Translations under genes and position numbers: made by a program
The notes under the pieces: generated by a model
Seen by the model: only the letters and a program-made list of their open reading frames with translations
The model's database searches: none
Told to the model about the DNA's origin: nothing
Source of the DNA: Collinsella aerofaciens
GTDB taxonomy: Bacteria > Actinomycetota > Coriobacteriia > Coriobacteriales > Coriobacteriaceae
NCBI GenBank assembly: GCA_905213725.1
Contig: CAJMJM010000009.1
Span: 1 to 26,257 of the forward strand
DNA: 26,257 nt
Direction: 5' to 3'
Shown here: positions 1 to 8,900 of the stretch, piece after piece
How the letters are laid out: the number at the start of each line of letters is the position of its first letter
Position numbering within the stretch: the stretch's first letter is position 1

Positions 1-596
1 GCCTACAACAAGAAGACCTCTGTCAGGCTCTTGGGGTGATGCCCGCCCAAAAGTACACGGCAGACGGCGGCCCGACCACACGCGACATTCAAGAGCTCCT
101 CGTAAATACGAGCCACCATCAACTTAACCTGTATCTGTTTACGCAGATACTTTTCTTTAACGCCATCATCGGCGCACCGGATGCGCACGCGAAAAACTAT
201 TCCCTGCTCCTTGGAAACGACGGCGCAGCCATGATGGCTCGAATGTACGATGTCGCGGCGGGTTTGGCGTATGAGCGCATGCGCCGCCGGGCGCGCCTTG
301 CCATGAGCGTTGGCGGCGAAAATCGTGTGGGGTGCATCGGTCCAGGCGCTATCCGCCGATACCACGGTATGGGCGCCCCCACGCTGGAGGCGACGCTCAC
401 CGATGCCGGGCTATCCGAGAAGTTTTGCTTTGCGACCATGATGGACCTCGCCTACGAGGTACCCATTTGCATGGAAGAGGTCATGGACGAATACGCCGAC
501 CTGCCCGGCATGGCGGACCTGCGCGAGCATATGCTCGGCCCCGTCCGCGAAAACTGCCAGCGCGCCCTCGACCTCATCAGGGCAGAAATGGACTAG
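1..596 (+). CDS. hipA: HipA-family serine/threonine kinase toxin, C-terminal part (5' truncated)
   Basis: The frame is open from the window edge (first full codon at base 3) to TAG at 594-596, so the start lies outside the window. It reads QEDLCQALGV, then KYTADGGP, then IGAPDAHAKNYSLL and MYDVAAG. These match the C-terminal kinase domain of HipA proteins: the N-x-D-x-H-x-K-N type catalytic loop and the following Asp that binds metal. Known HipA proteins phosphorylate translation factors such as glutamyl-tRNA synthetase and are silenced by a HipB antitoxin, usually encoded just upstream. That partner would be outside this window, so I cannot say whether the module is complete. The gene is the only protein-coding gene on the plus strand here. 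An internal GTG at 36 could be mistaken for a start, but homology extends upstream of it, so I treat the gene as truncated by the window, not broken. Confidence 0.88.
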   Translation, partial: LQQEDLCQALGVMPAQKYTADGGPTTRDIQELLVNTSHHQLNLYLFTQILFFNAIIGAPDAHAKNYSLLLGNDGAAMMARMYDVAAGLAYERMRRRARLAMSVGGENRVGCIGPGAIRRYHGMGAPTLEATLTDAGLSEKFCFATMMDLAYEVPICMEEVMDEYADLPGMADLREHMLGPVRENCQRALDLIRAEMD

Positions 597-620
597 GTGG
601 CCGTAATTTCGCAATTATCA

Positions 621-668
621 AACAAAAGAGAGGGGGCACCCGTCGCAAAAGACCGGGTGCCCCCTCTC
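621..668 (-). terminator. Intrinsic terminator after pepD, between convergent hipA and pepD
   Basis: A perfect 15-bp inverted repeat (628-642 with 654-668) has an 11-base loop. On the minus strand it is followed by CTTTTGTTTG, a fair T-tract, so it should end the pepD transcript. The plus-strand side has no T-run, but the stem is strong enough that it may also slow hipA transcription. Confidence 0.85.
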
Positions 669-723
669 ATAATGTCATTTGCAATCCGCTAGCACGTGAC
701 TCGGACTGCTGCTAGCGCAACCT

Positions 724-2181
724 TTACGCAGCGAGGCGCTTGAGGACGTCGATGAGCAGCTCGTAGAAGCGCTCGGCAGAAGCAAGCTCCATGCTCTCGT
801 CCGGAGTGTGGACATCGGAGAGCGTCGGGCCCACGGCGATGGCGTCCAGGCCGTGCAGGGCCTCGGCAAACAGGCCGCACTCAAGGCCGGCGTGAATGGA
901 CTCGATGCGCAGCTCGGAGCCAAAGAGCTCGCGATAGCTCTCGACAAAGACGTCGCGGACCGGCGAATGCTCGGCATAGCTCCAGCCGGGATACTCGAAC
1001 TCAAACTTGGCGTCGAAGCCCAGGACATCGGCGAGCGTCTGCAGGCGGTCCTTGAACTCGTTCTGCAGCGAGGTGATCGAGGAGCGCGGGGACAGCATAA
1101 TCTTGACCTGGTCGTCAGAGGTGGCAACCACACCGATGTTGGAGGAAACCTCGACGGAGCCGTCGGTGGCGACGTTGCGGCGAATCACGCCGTTAGGGGC
1201 AAGACGCAGGGCGCGGATGAGGGCAAGCGCGGACTTCTGGTCCATAGCCTCGACCTCAGCGTTATCGGCAATCTCGACGGTGCAGGTAAAGCCGGGGTCG
1301 AAGACCTCGAGCTCGGCAGTGCCGTCGGCGCTGATGCCCTTTGCGATCTGGGCCGCGGCCTCGGCGGCAGCGTGATCAGCGTAGACCAGCTCGGCCTTGC
1401 ACTCACGGTTGATGGCGTTGTCCTTGGTGCCGCCGTTAAAGCTAACGATGGCGGGCTCGCCGGCAACCATCAGGCGGTCGATGATGCGGGCCATGATGAG
1501 GTTGCCGTTGCCGCGCTCCAGGTGGATATCGCTGCCGGAGTGACCACCCAGCAGGCCGGAGATGTCGAGCGTGAGGGTGCTACCGGTCTTATGCTCGCGC
1601 ACGATCGGGCAGGTGTAGGTAACGACGACGCCGCCGGCGCAACTGACGGTGGCAACGCCCTCTTCCTCGGAGTCAAGGTTAATCATGGTGCGGGCGCTAA
1701 TCTGGGACTTGTCGAGCGTCTCGGCGCCAACCAGGCCAGTCTCCTCGTCGGTGGTGAATACGCACTCGAGGGCGGGGTGAACGATCGAATCGTCATCGAG
1801 AACAGTGAGCATCAGAGCGACGGCAATACCGTTGTCGGCGCCCAGAGTGGTACCGTTAGCGGTGAGGACGCCGTCCTTGACGACCAGGTCGATACCATCA
1901 GTCGTAAAGTCGTGCTCAACGGAGCCCAGCTTGTCGCACACCATGTCGATGTGGCCCTGCAGCATCACGGTCGGGGCATTCTCGGCGCCGGCAGATGCGG
2001 GCTTGCGAATGATGACGTTGTAGACCTCGTCCTGATACACATCGAGACCGCGCTCCTTGGCAAACGCGACCAGGAAATCGCTGATGCCTTTCTCGTTGCC
2101 AGACCCACGGGGGATCGCGCTGACCTCCTCAAAGAAATGGAACAGCTGGGCGGGCTCGTAGCCGGTAATCTTGTAGTCCAT
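724..2181 (-). CDS. pepD: PepD-type aminoacyl-histidine dipeptidase (M20 family)
   Basis: Cytosolic zinc dipeptidase of the M20 family, expected to hydrolyse Xaa-His and other dipeptides. From the ATG at 2181 the protein has 485 residues, the usual PepD length. Metal and catalytic motifs are visible: GHIDMV with H77 and D79, GADNGIA with D116, TTDEETG with the catalytic E146 and metal-binding E147, and NLDSEEEG with D170. The middle of the protein (LLGGHSGSDIH) is the dimerisation lid segment. The frame stays open upstream to 2286, but the ATG at 2181 has a strong GGAGG four bases ahead and begins with the usual N-terminus (ITGYEPAQLFHFFEE), so the upstream extension is rejected. The gene stands alone, with its own terminator and a candidate promoter. 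Confidence 0.95.
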   Translation of the reverse strand: MDYKITGYEPAQLFHFFEEVSAIPRGSGNEKGISDFLVAFAKERGLDVYQDEVYNVIIRKPASAGAENAPTVMLQGHIDMVCDKLGSVEHDFTTDGIDLVVKDGVLTANGTTLGADNGIAVALMLTVLDDDSIVHPALECVFTTDEETGLVGAETLDKSQISARTMINLDSEEEGVATVSCAGGVVVTYTCPIVREHKTGSTLTLDISGLLGGHSGSDIHLERGNGNLIMARIIDRLMVAGEPAIVSFNGGTKDNAINRECKAELVYADHAAAEAAAQIAKGISADGTAELEVFDPGFTCTVEIADNAEVEAMDQKSALALIRALRLAPNGVIRRNVATDGSVEVSSNIGVVATSDDQVKIMLSPRSSITSLQNEFKDRLQTLADVLGFDAKFEFEYPGWSYAEHSPVRDVFVESYRELFGSELRIESIHAGLECGLFAEALHGLDAIAVGPTLSDVHTPDESMELASAERFYELLIDVLKRLAA

Positions 2182-2225
2182 GGTGCCTCCTTGGCGCAAC
2201 TGGTTAGACAGTAAGACGTGCGACT

Positions 2226-2254
2226 TGTATATTCCCAGACTTTGCGTGCATAAA
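2226..2254 (-). promoter_or_regulatory. Candidate sigma-A-type promoter of pepD
   Basis: On the minus strand TTTATG (-35, 2254-2249) and TATACA (-10, 2231-2226) are 17 bases apart, about 45 bases before the pepD start. The -10 is good and the -35 is weak. Confidence 0.4.
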
Positions 2255-2335
2255 CCAGTCGAAAACGCCGAGCGCCCTCGCATCATCGGCTAACGGTGGA
2301 CCGTATAGCGTAACGGTCACAACTTCCGCAGCTCT

Positions 2336-2368
2336 ACAAATCGAGGCGCCCTTTCCGGAGCGCCTCGA
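2336..2368 (-). terminator. Probable intrinsic terminator of clpC
   Basis: Arms TCGAGGCGC (2341-2349) and GCGCCTCGA (2360-2368) form a 9-bp stem about 30 bases after the clpC stop. The minus-strand tail is only ATTTGTAG, so the T-tract is short. Confidence 0.6.
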
Positions 2369-2395
2369 TTGCGCGTATCAAATTGTCGCCACGCC

Positions 2396-5038
2396 CTACA
2401 GCGCGCCGGAACCGGCTTGCATCATGCCGCCGGGGCCCGAGGTCACGCCGCCGCTCACGGGCGCGGCGTTGCCGGTGTGCGGTGCCGCCGGAGCGGTATC
2501 GCCACCGAGCGTGCCCGCCGGACGCGGTGCCGGGATCTCGCCCGTGCCGTGGCTAAAGACAAACTTGCCATCGGCCACGTCGCACAGGACGGTATCGCCC
2601 TCGCCCCACTCGCCGGCCAGAAGCTCCTCGGACAGCGGGTCCTCGATGAGCTTTTGAATAGCACGGCGCAGCGGACGCGCACCGTTGGTGAGGTCGGTGC
2701 CCTCGGCCACGATCTTGTCATAGGCCGCATCGGTGAGCTTGATGTTCATGCCGTTGGCAATCAAACGCTGACGCAGGTCGTCCACCAGCAGGTGCGCGAT
2801 CTTGGTGAGATTCTCGCCCGAGAGCTTCTGGAACACCACAATGTCGTCGATACGGTTGAGCAGCTCGGGGCGGAACAGGCGCTTGAGCTCGCCCATCGCG
2901 CGACCACGGATCTCACTCGACGTGAGACCCTGCTCGCCGGTGGTGCCAAAGCCAACGCTCGCATCCTGCGCAATCTCGCGGGCGCCCACGTTGGACGTCA
3001 TGATGATCACGGTGTTGCGGAAGTCGACCGTCTTGCCCTGGCTATCGGTCAGGCGGCCCTCCTCCAGCACCTGCAGCAAGATGTTGAAGATATCGGGGTG
3101 CGCCTTCTCGATCTCGTCGAACAGCACGACCGAGTACGGGTGACGACGAACGGCCTTGGTGAGCTGGCCGCCCTCGTCGTGGCCCACATAGCCCGGGGGG
3201 CTACCGATGAGCTTGGAGACCTCGAACTCACTGCCAAACTCCGACATATCGAAGCTGATGAGCGCGTCCTTGCTGCCAAAGAGATACTCGGCGAGCGTCT
3301 TGGCGAGCTCGGTTTTGCCCGTGCCGGTGGGGCCCAGGAAGATAAAGCTGCCGCCGGGGCGACGCGGGTCCTTGAGCGGCGAGCGGCTGCGGCGCACGGC
3401 CTTGGCAACGGCCTCGACGGCCTCGTCCTGACCGATGATGCGCGTCTTGAGCACGCTTTCGGCCTGCAGCAGGCGGCGGCGCTCGCTCTCGGTGAGCGAG
3501 GACACCGGCACGCCCGAGGTCACGGACACGATGTCGGCAATCTGGGAGACATCGATGGTGAGCGGGCTGGCGTCGAGCTCGGCGGTCCAGGCAGCCTTGG
3601 CCTCGGCGAGCTCAATCTCGGCAGCCTTTTGCTGCTCGGTGATCTCGGCGGCCTTGTTCATGTCGTCGCTCTCGGTGGCCTCCTGCGCGGCGGCCTTAAG
3701 CTCCTCCACGCGATGCTCGGCCTCGCGCACCGGCTCGGGCGCGCGGTTGGCGGCGATGCGGGCGCGGGCGCCGGCCTCGTCAATGAGGTCGATGGCCTTA
3801 TCGGGCAGGAAGCGATCCTGGATGTAGCGGTCGGAGAGGTTCGCGGCGGCCTCGATAGCACCCTGCGTATAGCGCACATGGTGGTGCTCCTCGTAGCGCG
3901 GCTTGAGCGCGGTCAGGATCTTGACCGTGTCCTCGACGCTCGGCTCCTCGACATCGATGGTCTGGAAGCGACGCTCGAAGGCCGGGTCCTTGGTGAGGTA
4001 CTTGCGGAATTCCTCGGCCGTGGTGGCGCCGATAATCTGGAAGGCACCGCGCGCGAGCACGGGCTTGAGCATGGAGCTCGCGTCGATGGAGCCCTCGGCA
4101 GAGCCGGCACCGATGATGGTGTGCATCTCGTCAATAAACAGGATGACGTCGTCAGCTTCGGTGGCCTCCTGGATCACGTTCTTGAGGCGCTCCTCAAACT
4201 CACCGCGATACTTGGCGCCCGCAACGAGGCCCGGCAGGTCGAGCGTCCAGATGTTCTGGTTCATAAGGTTCTCGGGCACGTTGCCAGCTGCAATCTGCTG
4301 AGCCAGACCCTCGACGATGGCCGTCTTGCCCACGCCGGGGTCGCCCAAGATAAGCGGATTGTTCTTGGTGCGACGCGAAAGGATCTCCATCATACGCTGG
4401 ACTTCCTTTTCGCGACCAATTACAGGGTCGAGCTCGCCGTCGCGCGCCTTCTGCGTAAGGTTGGTGGCGAACTGCTTAAGCGTATCGGTGCCGCTCCCCT
4501 TTTGCTGCGACGCGTCCGAGCCGCTAAAGAACGGCAGGCCCGCACCGGGACGCCCGGCACCGGCGCCGGCGAGCGGACGCTTCTTGTCCTGGTCCTTGGC
4601 GGTAAGTTTCTCGATAGCCTTTTTGATGGAGGCGGACGACACACCCAGGCGCATGAGGATGTCCATGGCCATGCCGTTACCCTCTTCGACGATGCCAATC
4701 AGCAAGTGCTCGGTCGACACGTAGGTCTGGTTGTTCTCACGTGCCACGCGGAAGGAGCGCTCCATCACGCTAATGACGAGCGGCGTAAAGGCAAGCTTGG
4801 CAGCCTCGGTCTCCTCGCTGGGCTCGGGAACCGTGGTCTGGACCTCCTTGAGGGTGTCCATGATGTCGTCGTAGGAGATATCAAGCGAGCGCAGCGCCTC
4901 GGCAGCGATGCCCTCGTCCTCCTTGGCGAGTGCGAGCAGCAGGTGCTCGGTGCCCACCTTATTTGAGTGCAGATCGAGCGCCTCCTGTTTGGCCATCGAC
5001 ATGACCTTGCGCGCTCGATCGGTAAATCTATCTAACAT
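2396..5038 (-). CDS. clpC: ClpC, ATP-dependent Clp protease unfoldase subunit
   Basis: Class I AAA+ unfoldase that feeds proteins to the ClpP peptidase. It has 880 residues from the ATG at 5038 (AAGGAAA seven bases upstream; the open frame runs to 5071 but family homology starts at MLDRFTDRARKV). In order: double Clp-N repeat (about 1-145), a linker with a Gly/Pro-rich patch, AAA-1 with Walker A GDPGVGKT (232-239) and Walker B ILFIDE (299-304), a short charged middle coil (about 430-485), and AAA-2 with GPTGTGKT (569-576), LFDEIEK and the pore loop GYVG. A VGF tripeptide in the C-terminal AAA-2 region fits the ClpP-docking loop. After the normal end (KFVFSHGTGE) there is an extra Gly/Pro/Ala-rich tail of about 45 residues, so the protein is longer than the usual 810-850. 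No CtsR, McsA or McsB gene is adjacent. Confidence 0.96.
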   Translation of the reverse strand: MLDRFTDRARKVMSMAKQEALDLHSNKVGTEHLLLALAKEDEGIAAEALRSLDISYDDIMDTLKEVQTTVPEPSEETEAAKLAFTPLVISVMERSFRVARENNQTYVSTEHLLIGIVEEGNGMAMDILMRLGVSSASIKKAIEKLTAKDQDKKRPLAGAGAGRPGAGLPFFSGSDASQQKGSGTDTLKQFATNLTQKARDGELDPVIGREKEVQRMMEILSRRTKNNPLILGDPGVGKTAIVEGLAQQIAAGNVPENLMNQNIWTLDLPGLVAGAKYRGEFEERLKNVIQEATEADDVILFIDEMHTIIGAGSAEGSIDASSMLKPVLARGAFQIIGATTAEEFRKYLTKDPAFERRFQTIDVEEPSVEDTVKILTALKPRYEEHHHVRYTQGAIEAAANLSDRYIQDRFLPDKAIDLIDEAGARARIAANRAPEPVREAEHRVEELKAAAQEATESDDMNKAAEITEQQKAAEIELAEAKAAWTAELDASPLTIDVSQIADIVSVTSGVPVSSLTESERRRLLQAESVLKTRIIGQDEAVEAVAKAVRRSRSPLKDPRRPGGSFIFLGPTGTGKTELAKTLAEYLFGSKDALISFDMSEFGSEFEVSKLIGSPPGYVGHDEGGQLTKAVRRHPYSVVLFDEIEKAHPDIFNILLQVLEEGRLTDSQGKTVDFRNTVIIMTSNVGAREIAQDASVGFGTTGEQGLTSSEIRGRAMGELKRLFRPELLNRIDDIVVFQKLSGENLTKIAHLLVDDLRQRLIANGMNIKLTDAAYDKIVAEGTDLTNGARPLRRAIQKLIEDPLSEELLAGEWGEGDTVLCDVADGKFVFSHGTGEIPAPRPAGTLGGDTAPAAPHTGNAAPVSGGVTSGPGGMMQAGSGAL

Positions 5039-5068
5039 GCTCGTTTCCTTACATGAGTTCATCGAAAT

Positions 5069-5098
5069 CAAAACGCCCGCCCGTCGGCGGCGCTTTTG
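5069..5098 (-). terminator. Terminator-like hairpin in the clpC leader
   Basis: CAAAA plus CGCC(c)GCC (5069-5081) pairs with GGCGGCG(c)TTTTG (5086-5098): a 12-bp stem with two single-base bulges and a CGTC loop. On the minus strand it ends in TTTTGATTT, about 30 bases before the clpC start codon, between any upstream promoter and the gene. It could be an attenuator or a read-through stop for the TetR operon upstream. It is also T-tailed on the plus strand. Confidence 0.45.
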
Positions 5099-5177
5099 TC
5101 TCTTTACCCACAGGTTGTCTATGTTAACAGCTGGAGGAATATCTATAAACCCGGCTCACATGAATGCAGGTTATGAC

Positions 5178-5205
5178 CGCATCGCGGGACTCACCGCGCG
5201 ATGCG
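5178..5205. repeat. Perfect 9-bp inverted repeat after the TetR gene
   Basis: CGCATCGCG (5178-5186) and CGCGATGCG (5197-5205) flank a 10-base spacer 25 bases after the TetR stop codon. There is no T-run on either side, so it is either a weak transcript end or a 3' stabilising hairpin, or a protein-binding site in the clpC upstream region. Confidence 0.5.
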
Positions 5206-5230
5206 CGACAGGCGCCCCGCAAGAGAAACC

Positions 5231-5920
5231 CTAGGCGTCTTTCACCACGTCGGGACTCGTCGCACGCGATGCGCGATAGGCATCGGCCTCCTTGGAGACG
5301 CGTTCGAGCAGCTCGGATGTATCGACGCCCTCGACTTGCGCGACCGTTTCCACCGTCTGCATGGCGACCGCCCTCAGGTACGCGCACGCGCTGTCCCCCG
5401 GCTGCTCGAGGTCTATCTCCTCGCCGCCCTCCCGGGCAAAGCCGACCGCCATCACAAAGCCCATGATGCCCGAGACCAGAAAGCCCACCGCAAAGCTCGA
5501 ATCTGCCTTGAGCTCTTCTCCGTCGGGGTGGACGATCTCTCTCACGCGGTCGATGATGATCGTATGGATGCCCTGCACGACCTGCTCGGCGGCACCCGCC
5601 CTCATGGTGATGACGATGCGCCGCAGCAGGCAGCGGACGTCGCGCCGGTCGAACGCCGAAAGGTCGCCCTCGCTCGAAAAATGCCAGAGGGCATCGGTGA
5701 TGAGCTCGTTATCCTGCAGCAGCTGGGCTATGGCGATGGCGACGAGTTCATCGAAATCGTGAAAATAGTAGTAAAACGTTCCGCGATTGCACTGGGCGGC
5801 GCGGGTCACCTCGCCAACCGACAGCTCGAAGATGCTGTTGTTCTCGATGAGCTCCCAAAACGCCTCGATGATACGGGTGCGTGCATCGGGCGCATCGGCG
5901 TCCTTACGCGGTCTCGCCAT
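5231..5920 (-). CDS. TetR/AcrR-family transcriptional regulator
   Basis: A 229-residue protein with an N-terminal TetR helix-turn-helix. It begins MARPRKDADAPDARTRIIEA, and the recognition part (about 33-53: LSVGEVTRAAQ, then RGTFYYYFHDFDEL) is typical of the family. The C-terminal part has no recognisable ligand pocket, as usual. The ATG at 5920 has GTGAGG close ahead; a GTG at 5929 would add three residues. The start overlaps the last 17 bases of the giant activase gene, so the two are surely co-transcribed and probably translationally coupled. From this position, and from the palindrome upstream of the pair, I infer that it controls its own operon. The effector is unknown; an acyl-CoA or related metabolite would fit the partner gene but is a guess. 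Confidence 0.9.
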   Translation of the reverse strand: MARPRKDADAPDARTRIIEAFWELIENNSIFELSVGEVTRAAQCNRGTFYYYFHDFDELVAIAIAQLLQDNELITDALWHFSSEGDLSAFDRRDVRCLLRRIVITMRAGAAEQVVQGIHTIIIDRVREIVHPDGEELKADSSFAVGFLVSGIMGFVMAVGFAREGGEEIDLEQPGDSACAYLRAVAMQTVETVAQVEGVDTSELLERVSKEADAYRASRATSPDVVKDA

Positions 5921-8900
5921 GCGCCTCACCGCACCCCTGCGCCTTGGCGTTCATGATGAGCATCTGAAGACGGTTCTCCACGTTGGCGAAGCTCACGTCG
6001 GGATCGTAGTCGAGCGGCAGGAACTGCGCCGTGGGATACTGCTCCTTGAGCGCATGGATGAGCCCGCGCCCCACGACATGGTTGGGCAGACACCCGAACG
6101 GCTGCAGGATCACGAAGTTGCGGCAGCCGCGCTTGGCGTGCTCGAGAATCTCCGCCGGAATCAGCACGCCCTCGCCCGCATCGAACGTATGGTGCAGGAT
6201 CTTATCGCTCGCGCGCACGAGCTCGGGCATGCGCGTCGGCGGCTCGTAGAGCGGGCTCGCCGCGCCCAGGCGGTCGCAACGGTCGTGCGCGAGCTCGAAC
6301 AGGTTGTCCGCCGTGGCGTACCAGGCCTTTTCGGGCAGCGACAGGTCGACGTGGAACTCGCGCGACTGCGCATGCTTGTAGAAATAGGTCTTGCGGATCA
6401 CGTCGGTCATGCGCGCCTCGATGACCTCGAGCCCGTTGTCCTCGAGGTAGCGCTCGATCTCGTGGTTGGCGCCGAGATGGAAATTGAGCAGGTACTCGCC
6501 CACGATGAGAACGGTCGGATGCGGGTTCGAGCGGTCGTACGGAACGGCGTCCATGATCGCAAGCGCGCGTTTGAAGCCCGTCGCCTGGCCTCTCAGCCCG
6601 GAGCGCTCCATGCCCTCGATAACCTCATCGAGCGCGCGGTCGAACGCAGCGTCCGCCGCGCCCTTCTCGAGCTCGTAGGGACGGATGCGCCTAAGCATGG
6701 CCTCGAGGGCATCGATCATGGGAAGACCGTAGGCGATCTGGATGCTCGGGCCAAGGCCGAGCTTGAAGCCCGGATGCGCATTGTGGGCATCGACGTCGTC
6801 GTTGGTGAGCACCGGGACATAGTCGTATCCCGCGTCGTCGAGCGCGCGGCGCAGCAGGGGCATGTAGTGCGTCAGGCGGCAGTCGCCGATATACTTGCCA
6901 GTCACCACGGCGACGTCGTGCGGGTCGTACTTACCGCTCTCGAGTGCCGCGAGCGCCTCGCCGATCACGATTTGCGCGGGGAAGCAGATGTCGTTGTGCA
7001 CATAGCGTTTGCCCAGGCGGATGGCATCCTCGCGCCCGATATCAAGGGCCTCGGCGCGCACGCCCTGATTGCGCATCGCCGCGGTCATGAGCCTGCAGAA
7101 CGCATGGGAGGTGTTGGGGACCAGCGCGATCTTGTCGTGCCGGTCGCGCTTGGTGTACTTGACCTTATACGGGTCGTCGAGCGGATGGACCGCGTGCACC
7201 CGGGCGCCCTCGGCACGCTCCTCCGCGCGACGACGGTTGACCGACTCGATAAACGAACGCACGCGAATGCCCATGGGACCGGCGACGTCGCTCTCATCGA
7301 GCTTGATCATCATCGGAACCTTGGAGCCCATCTCGCCCATCATGCGCGCGATCTCGTCGGTGAGATACGCATCGTGGCCGCAGCCGAAGCTGCCCATCTG
7401 CACGAGCTCGAGCTCGGGCGTCGATGCGACGATGACCGCGCACGACAGCATGCGCGCATGGTAGTTGTTCACGATGTCGATGCGGCTGTTTGAAAGATCG
7501 ACGTTGCAGACCCCCGGCACCGCATCGGGCGTCAGCACGGGGATGCTGCGCTCAGAGAAGAGCTTGGGCAGCCCGTGGTTGACCAGCGGGTCGTTGTGGT
7601 ACGGGCGCGAAGCGATCACCACCGCGTAGCCGCCGTCCTCGTGCACGTTCTCGAGCACCTGCCTGCCGCGCAGCTGCAGCTGGTTCTCAAACGTCTCCTG
7701 CGCGCGGTCCGCCTGCTCGGTCGCCTTGGCAACCAGGTCGGCATCGATATCGAAGGTCTCCTTGCACCACGCCTTGAGCTGGCGGTTTCGGTCGCCCTCG
7801 TCGTACCAGTGGAACAGCGGCGTATCGAACGGAACGCCGAAACGCTCCTCCGGGTTATCGGAATTGCGCATCACGTAGGGGTATCCCTTTACGACGGCGC
7901 ACATCCACTCGCTGGTAGAGGCGGTGTTTTCGGTGGGCACCGTCGTGATGACGGGCATGAAGATGCGGTCGACGCCGGCGTCGACGAGATTGCGGATGTG
8001 CCCGTGGACGAGCTTGGCCGGGAAGCACACGGTGTCGGATGTGACGTGCGCCAGACCGCGCTCGTACATCGCCTTGGTGCTGCGTCCCGAGACGCGCACC
8101 TTAAAGCCGAGCGTGCTGAAGAACGTCGACCAGAACGGCATGGTGTCCCAGAACTCGAGCACACGGGGAATGCCGATCGTGACATCGCGCCCCCCGCTGA
8201 CGGGAACCGTGGGGTACGACTCGAACAGCAGCTTCTCGCGGTCGACAAAGAGATTGGGGGCAGCCGCGGTCCGGTCGCGCCCCGTGCCGGGTGCCTGTGC
8301 CTCGCAAGCACCCTGCGGACGCAGCTCCTCCGCCGCGGGAACCTCGCGCACGAGCTCATCCCATGAGATGGCGCCGCCGCGCGGGCAGCGATTGCCCGTG
8401 ACGTAAAGCGAGCCGTCGCCAAATGCCACGACCGCGCGCTGGCAGCGGTTGTTGCACCGACGGCAGGTAACGCCGCCGAACTCGCGATGCTCGAAGCGCT
8501 CCACGGCATCGAGCCCGATAAACGACGTGCCGGCGTCGCCCTTGCGGCATTCCTCGCGCGCGAGCAGGGCGATACCGATAGCGCCCATCAGCCCCGGGTG
8601 GGGCGCACGCGTGACGGGTTTGCCCAGATACTGCTCGAATGCGCGCAGCACCGCGTCGTTTCGGAACGTGCCGCCCTGGACGACGACTTTGTCGCCCAGA
8701 CGGTTGAGATTTGAAACGCGAATGACCTTGGTGAACACGTTCTCGATAATCGAACGGCAGAGACCGGCCATGATGTCGCCCGGACCCTTACCGCGCCGCT
8801 GCTCGGAAACGACGCTGCTGTTCATGAACACCGTGCAGCGGCTGCCGAGAACGGCGGGGGCTTTGGACGAAAATGCCTCGGTCGCGATATCCTCAACGGC

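Noticed and set aside
808..2214. A 468-codon open frame on the plus strand, opposite pepD
   Set aside because: It mirrors pepD codon by codon, has low-complexity Gly/Ala/Leu composition and no family motif; high-GC genes often leave such antisense frames. The same holds for the long plus-strand frames at 2369-4966, 5787-7493, 13556-15577, 21920-23443 and 24038-25561.
5039..5230. CIRCE or CtsR operator upstream of clpC
   Set aside because: I looked for TTAGCACTC/GAGTGCTAA and for tandem GGTCAAA heptads and found neither.
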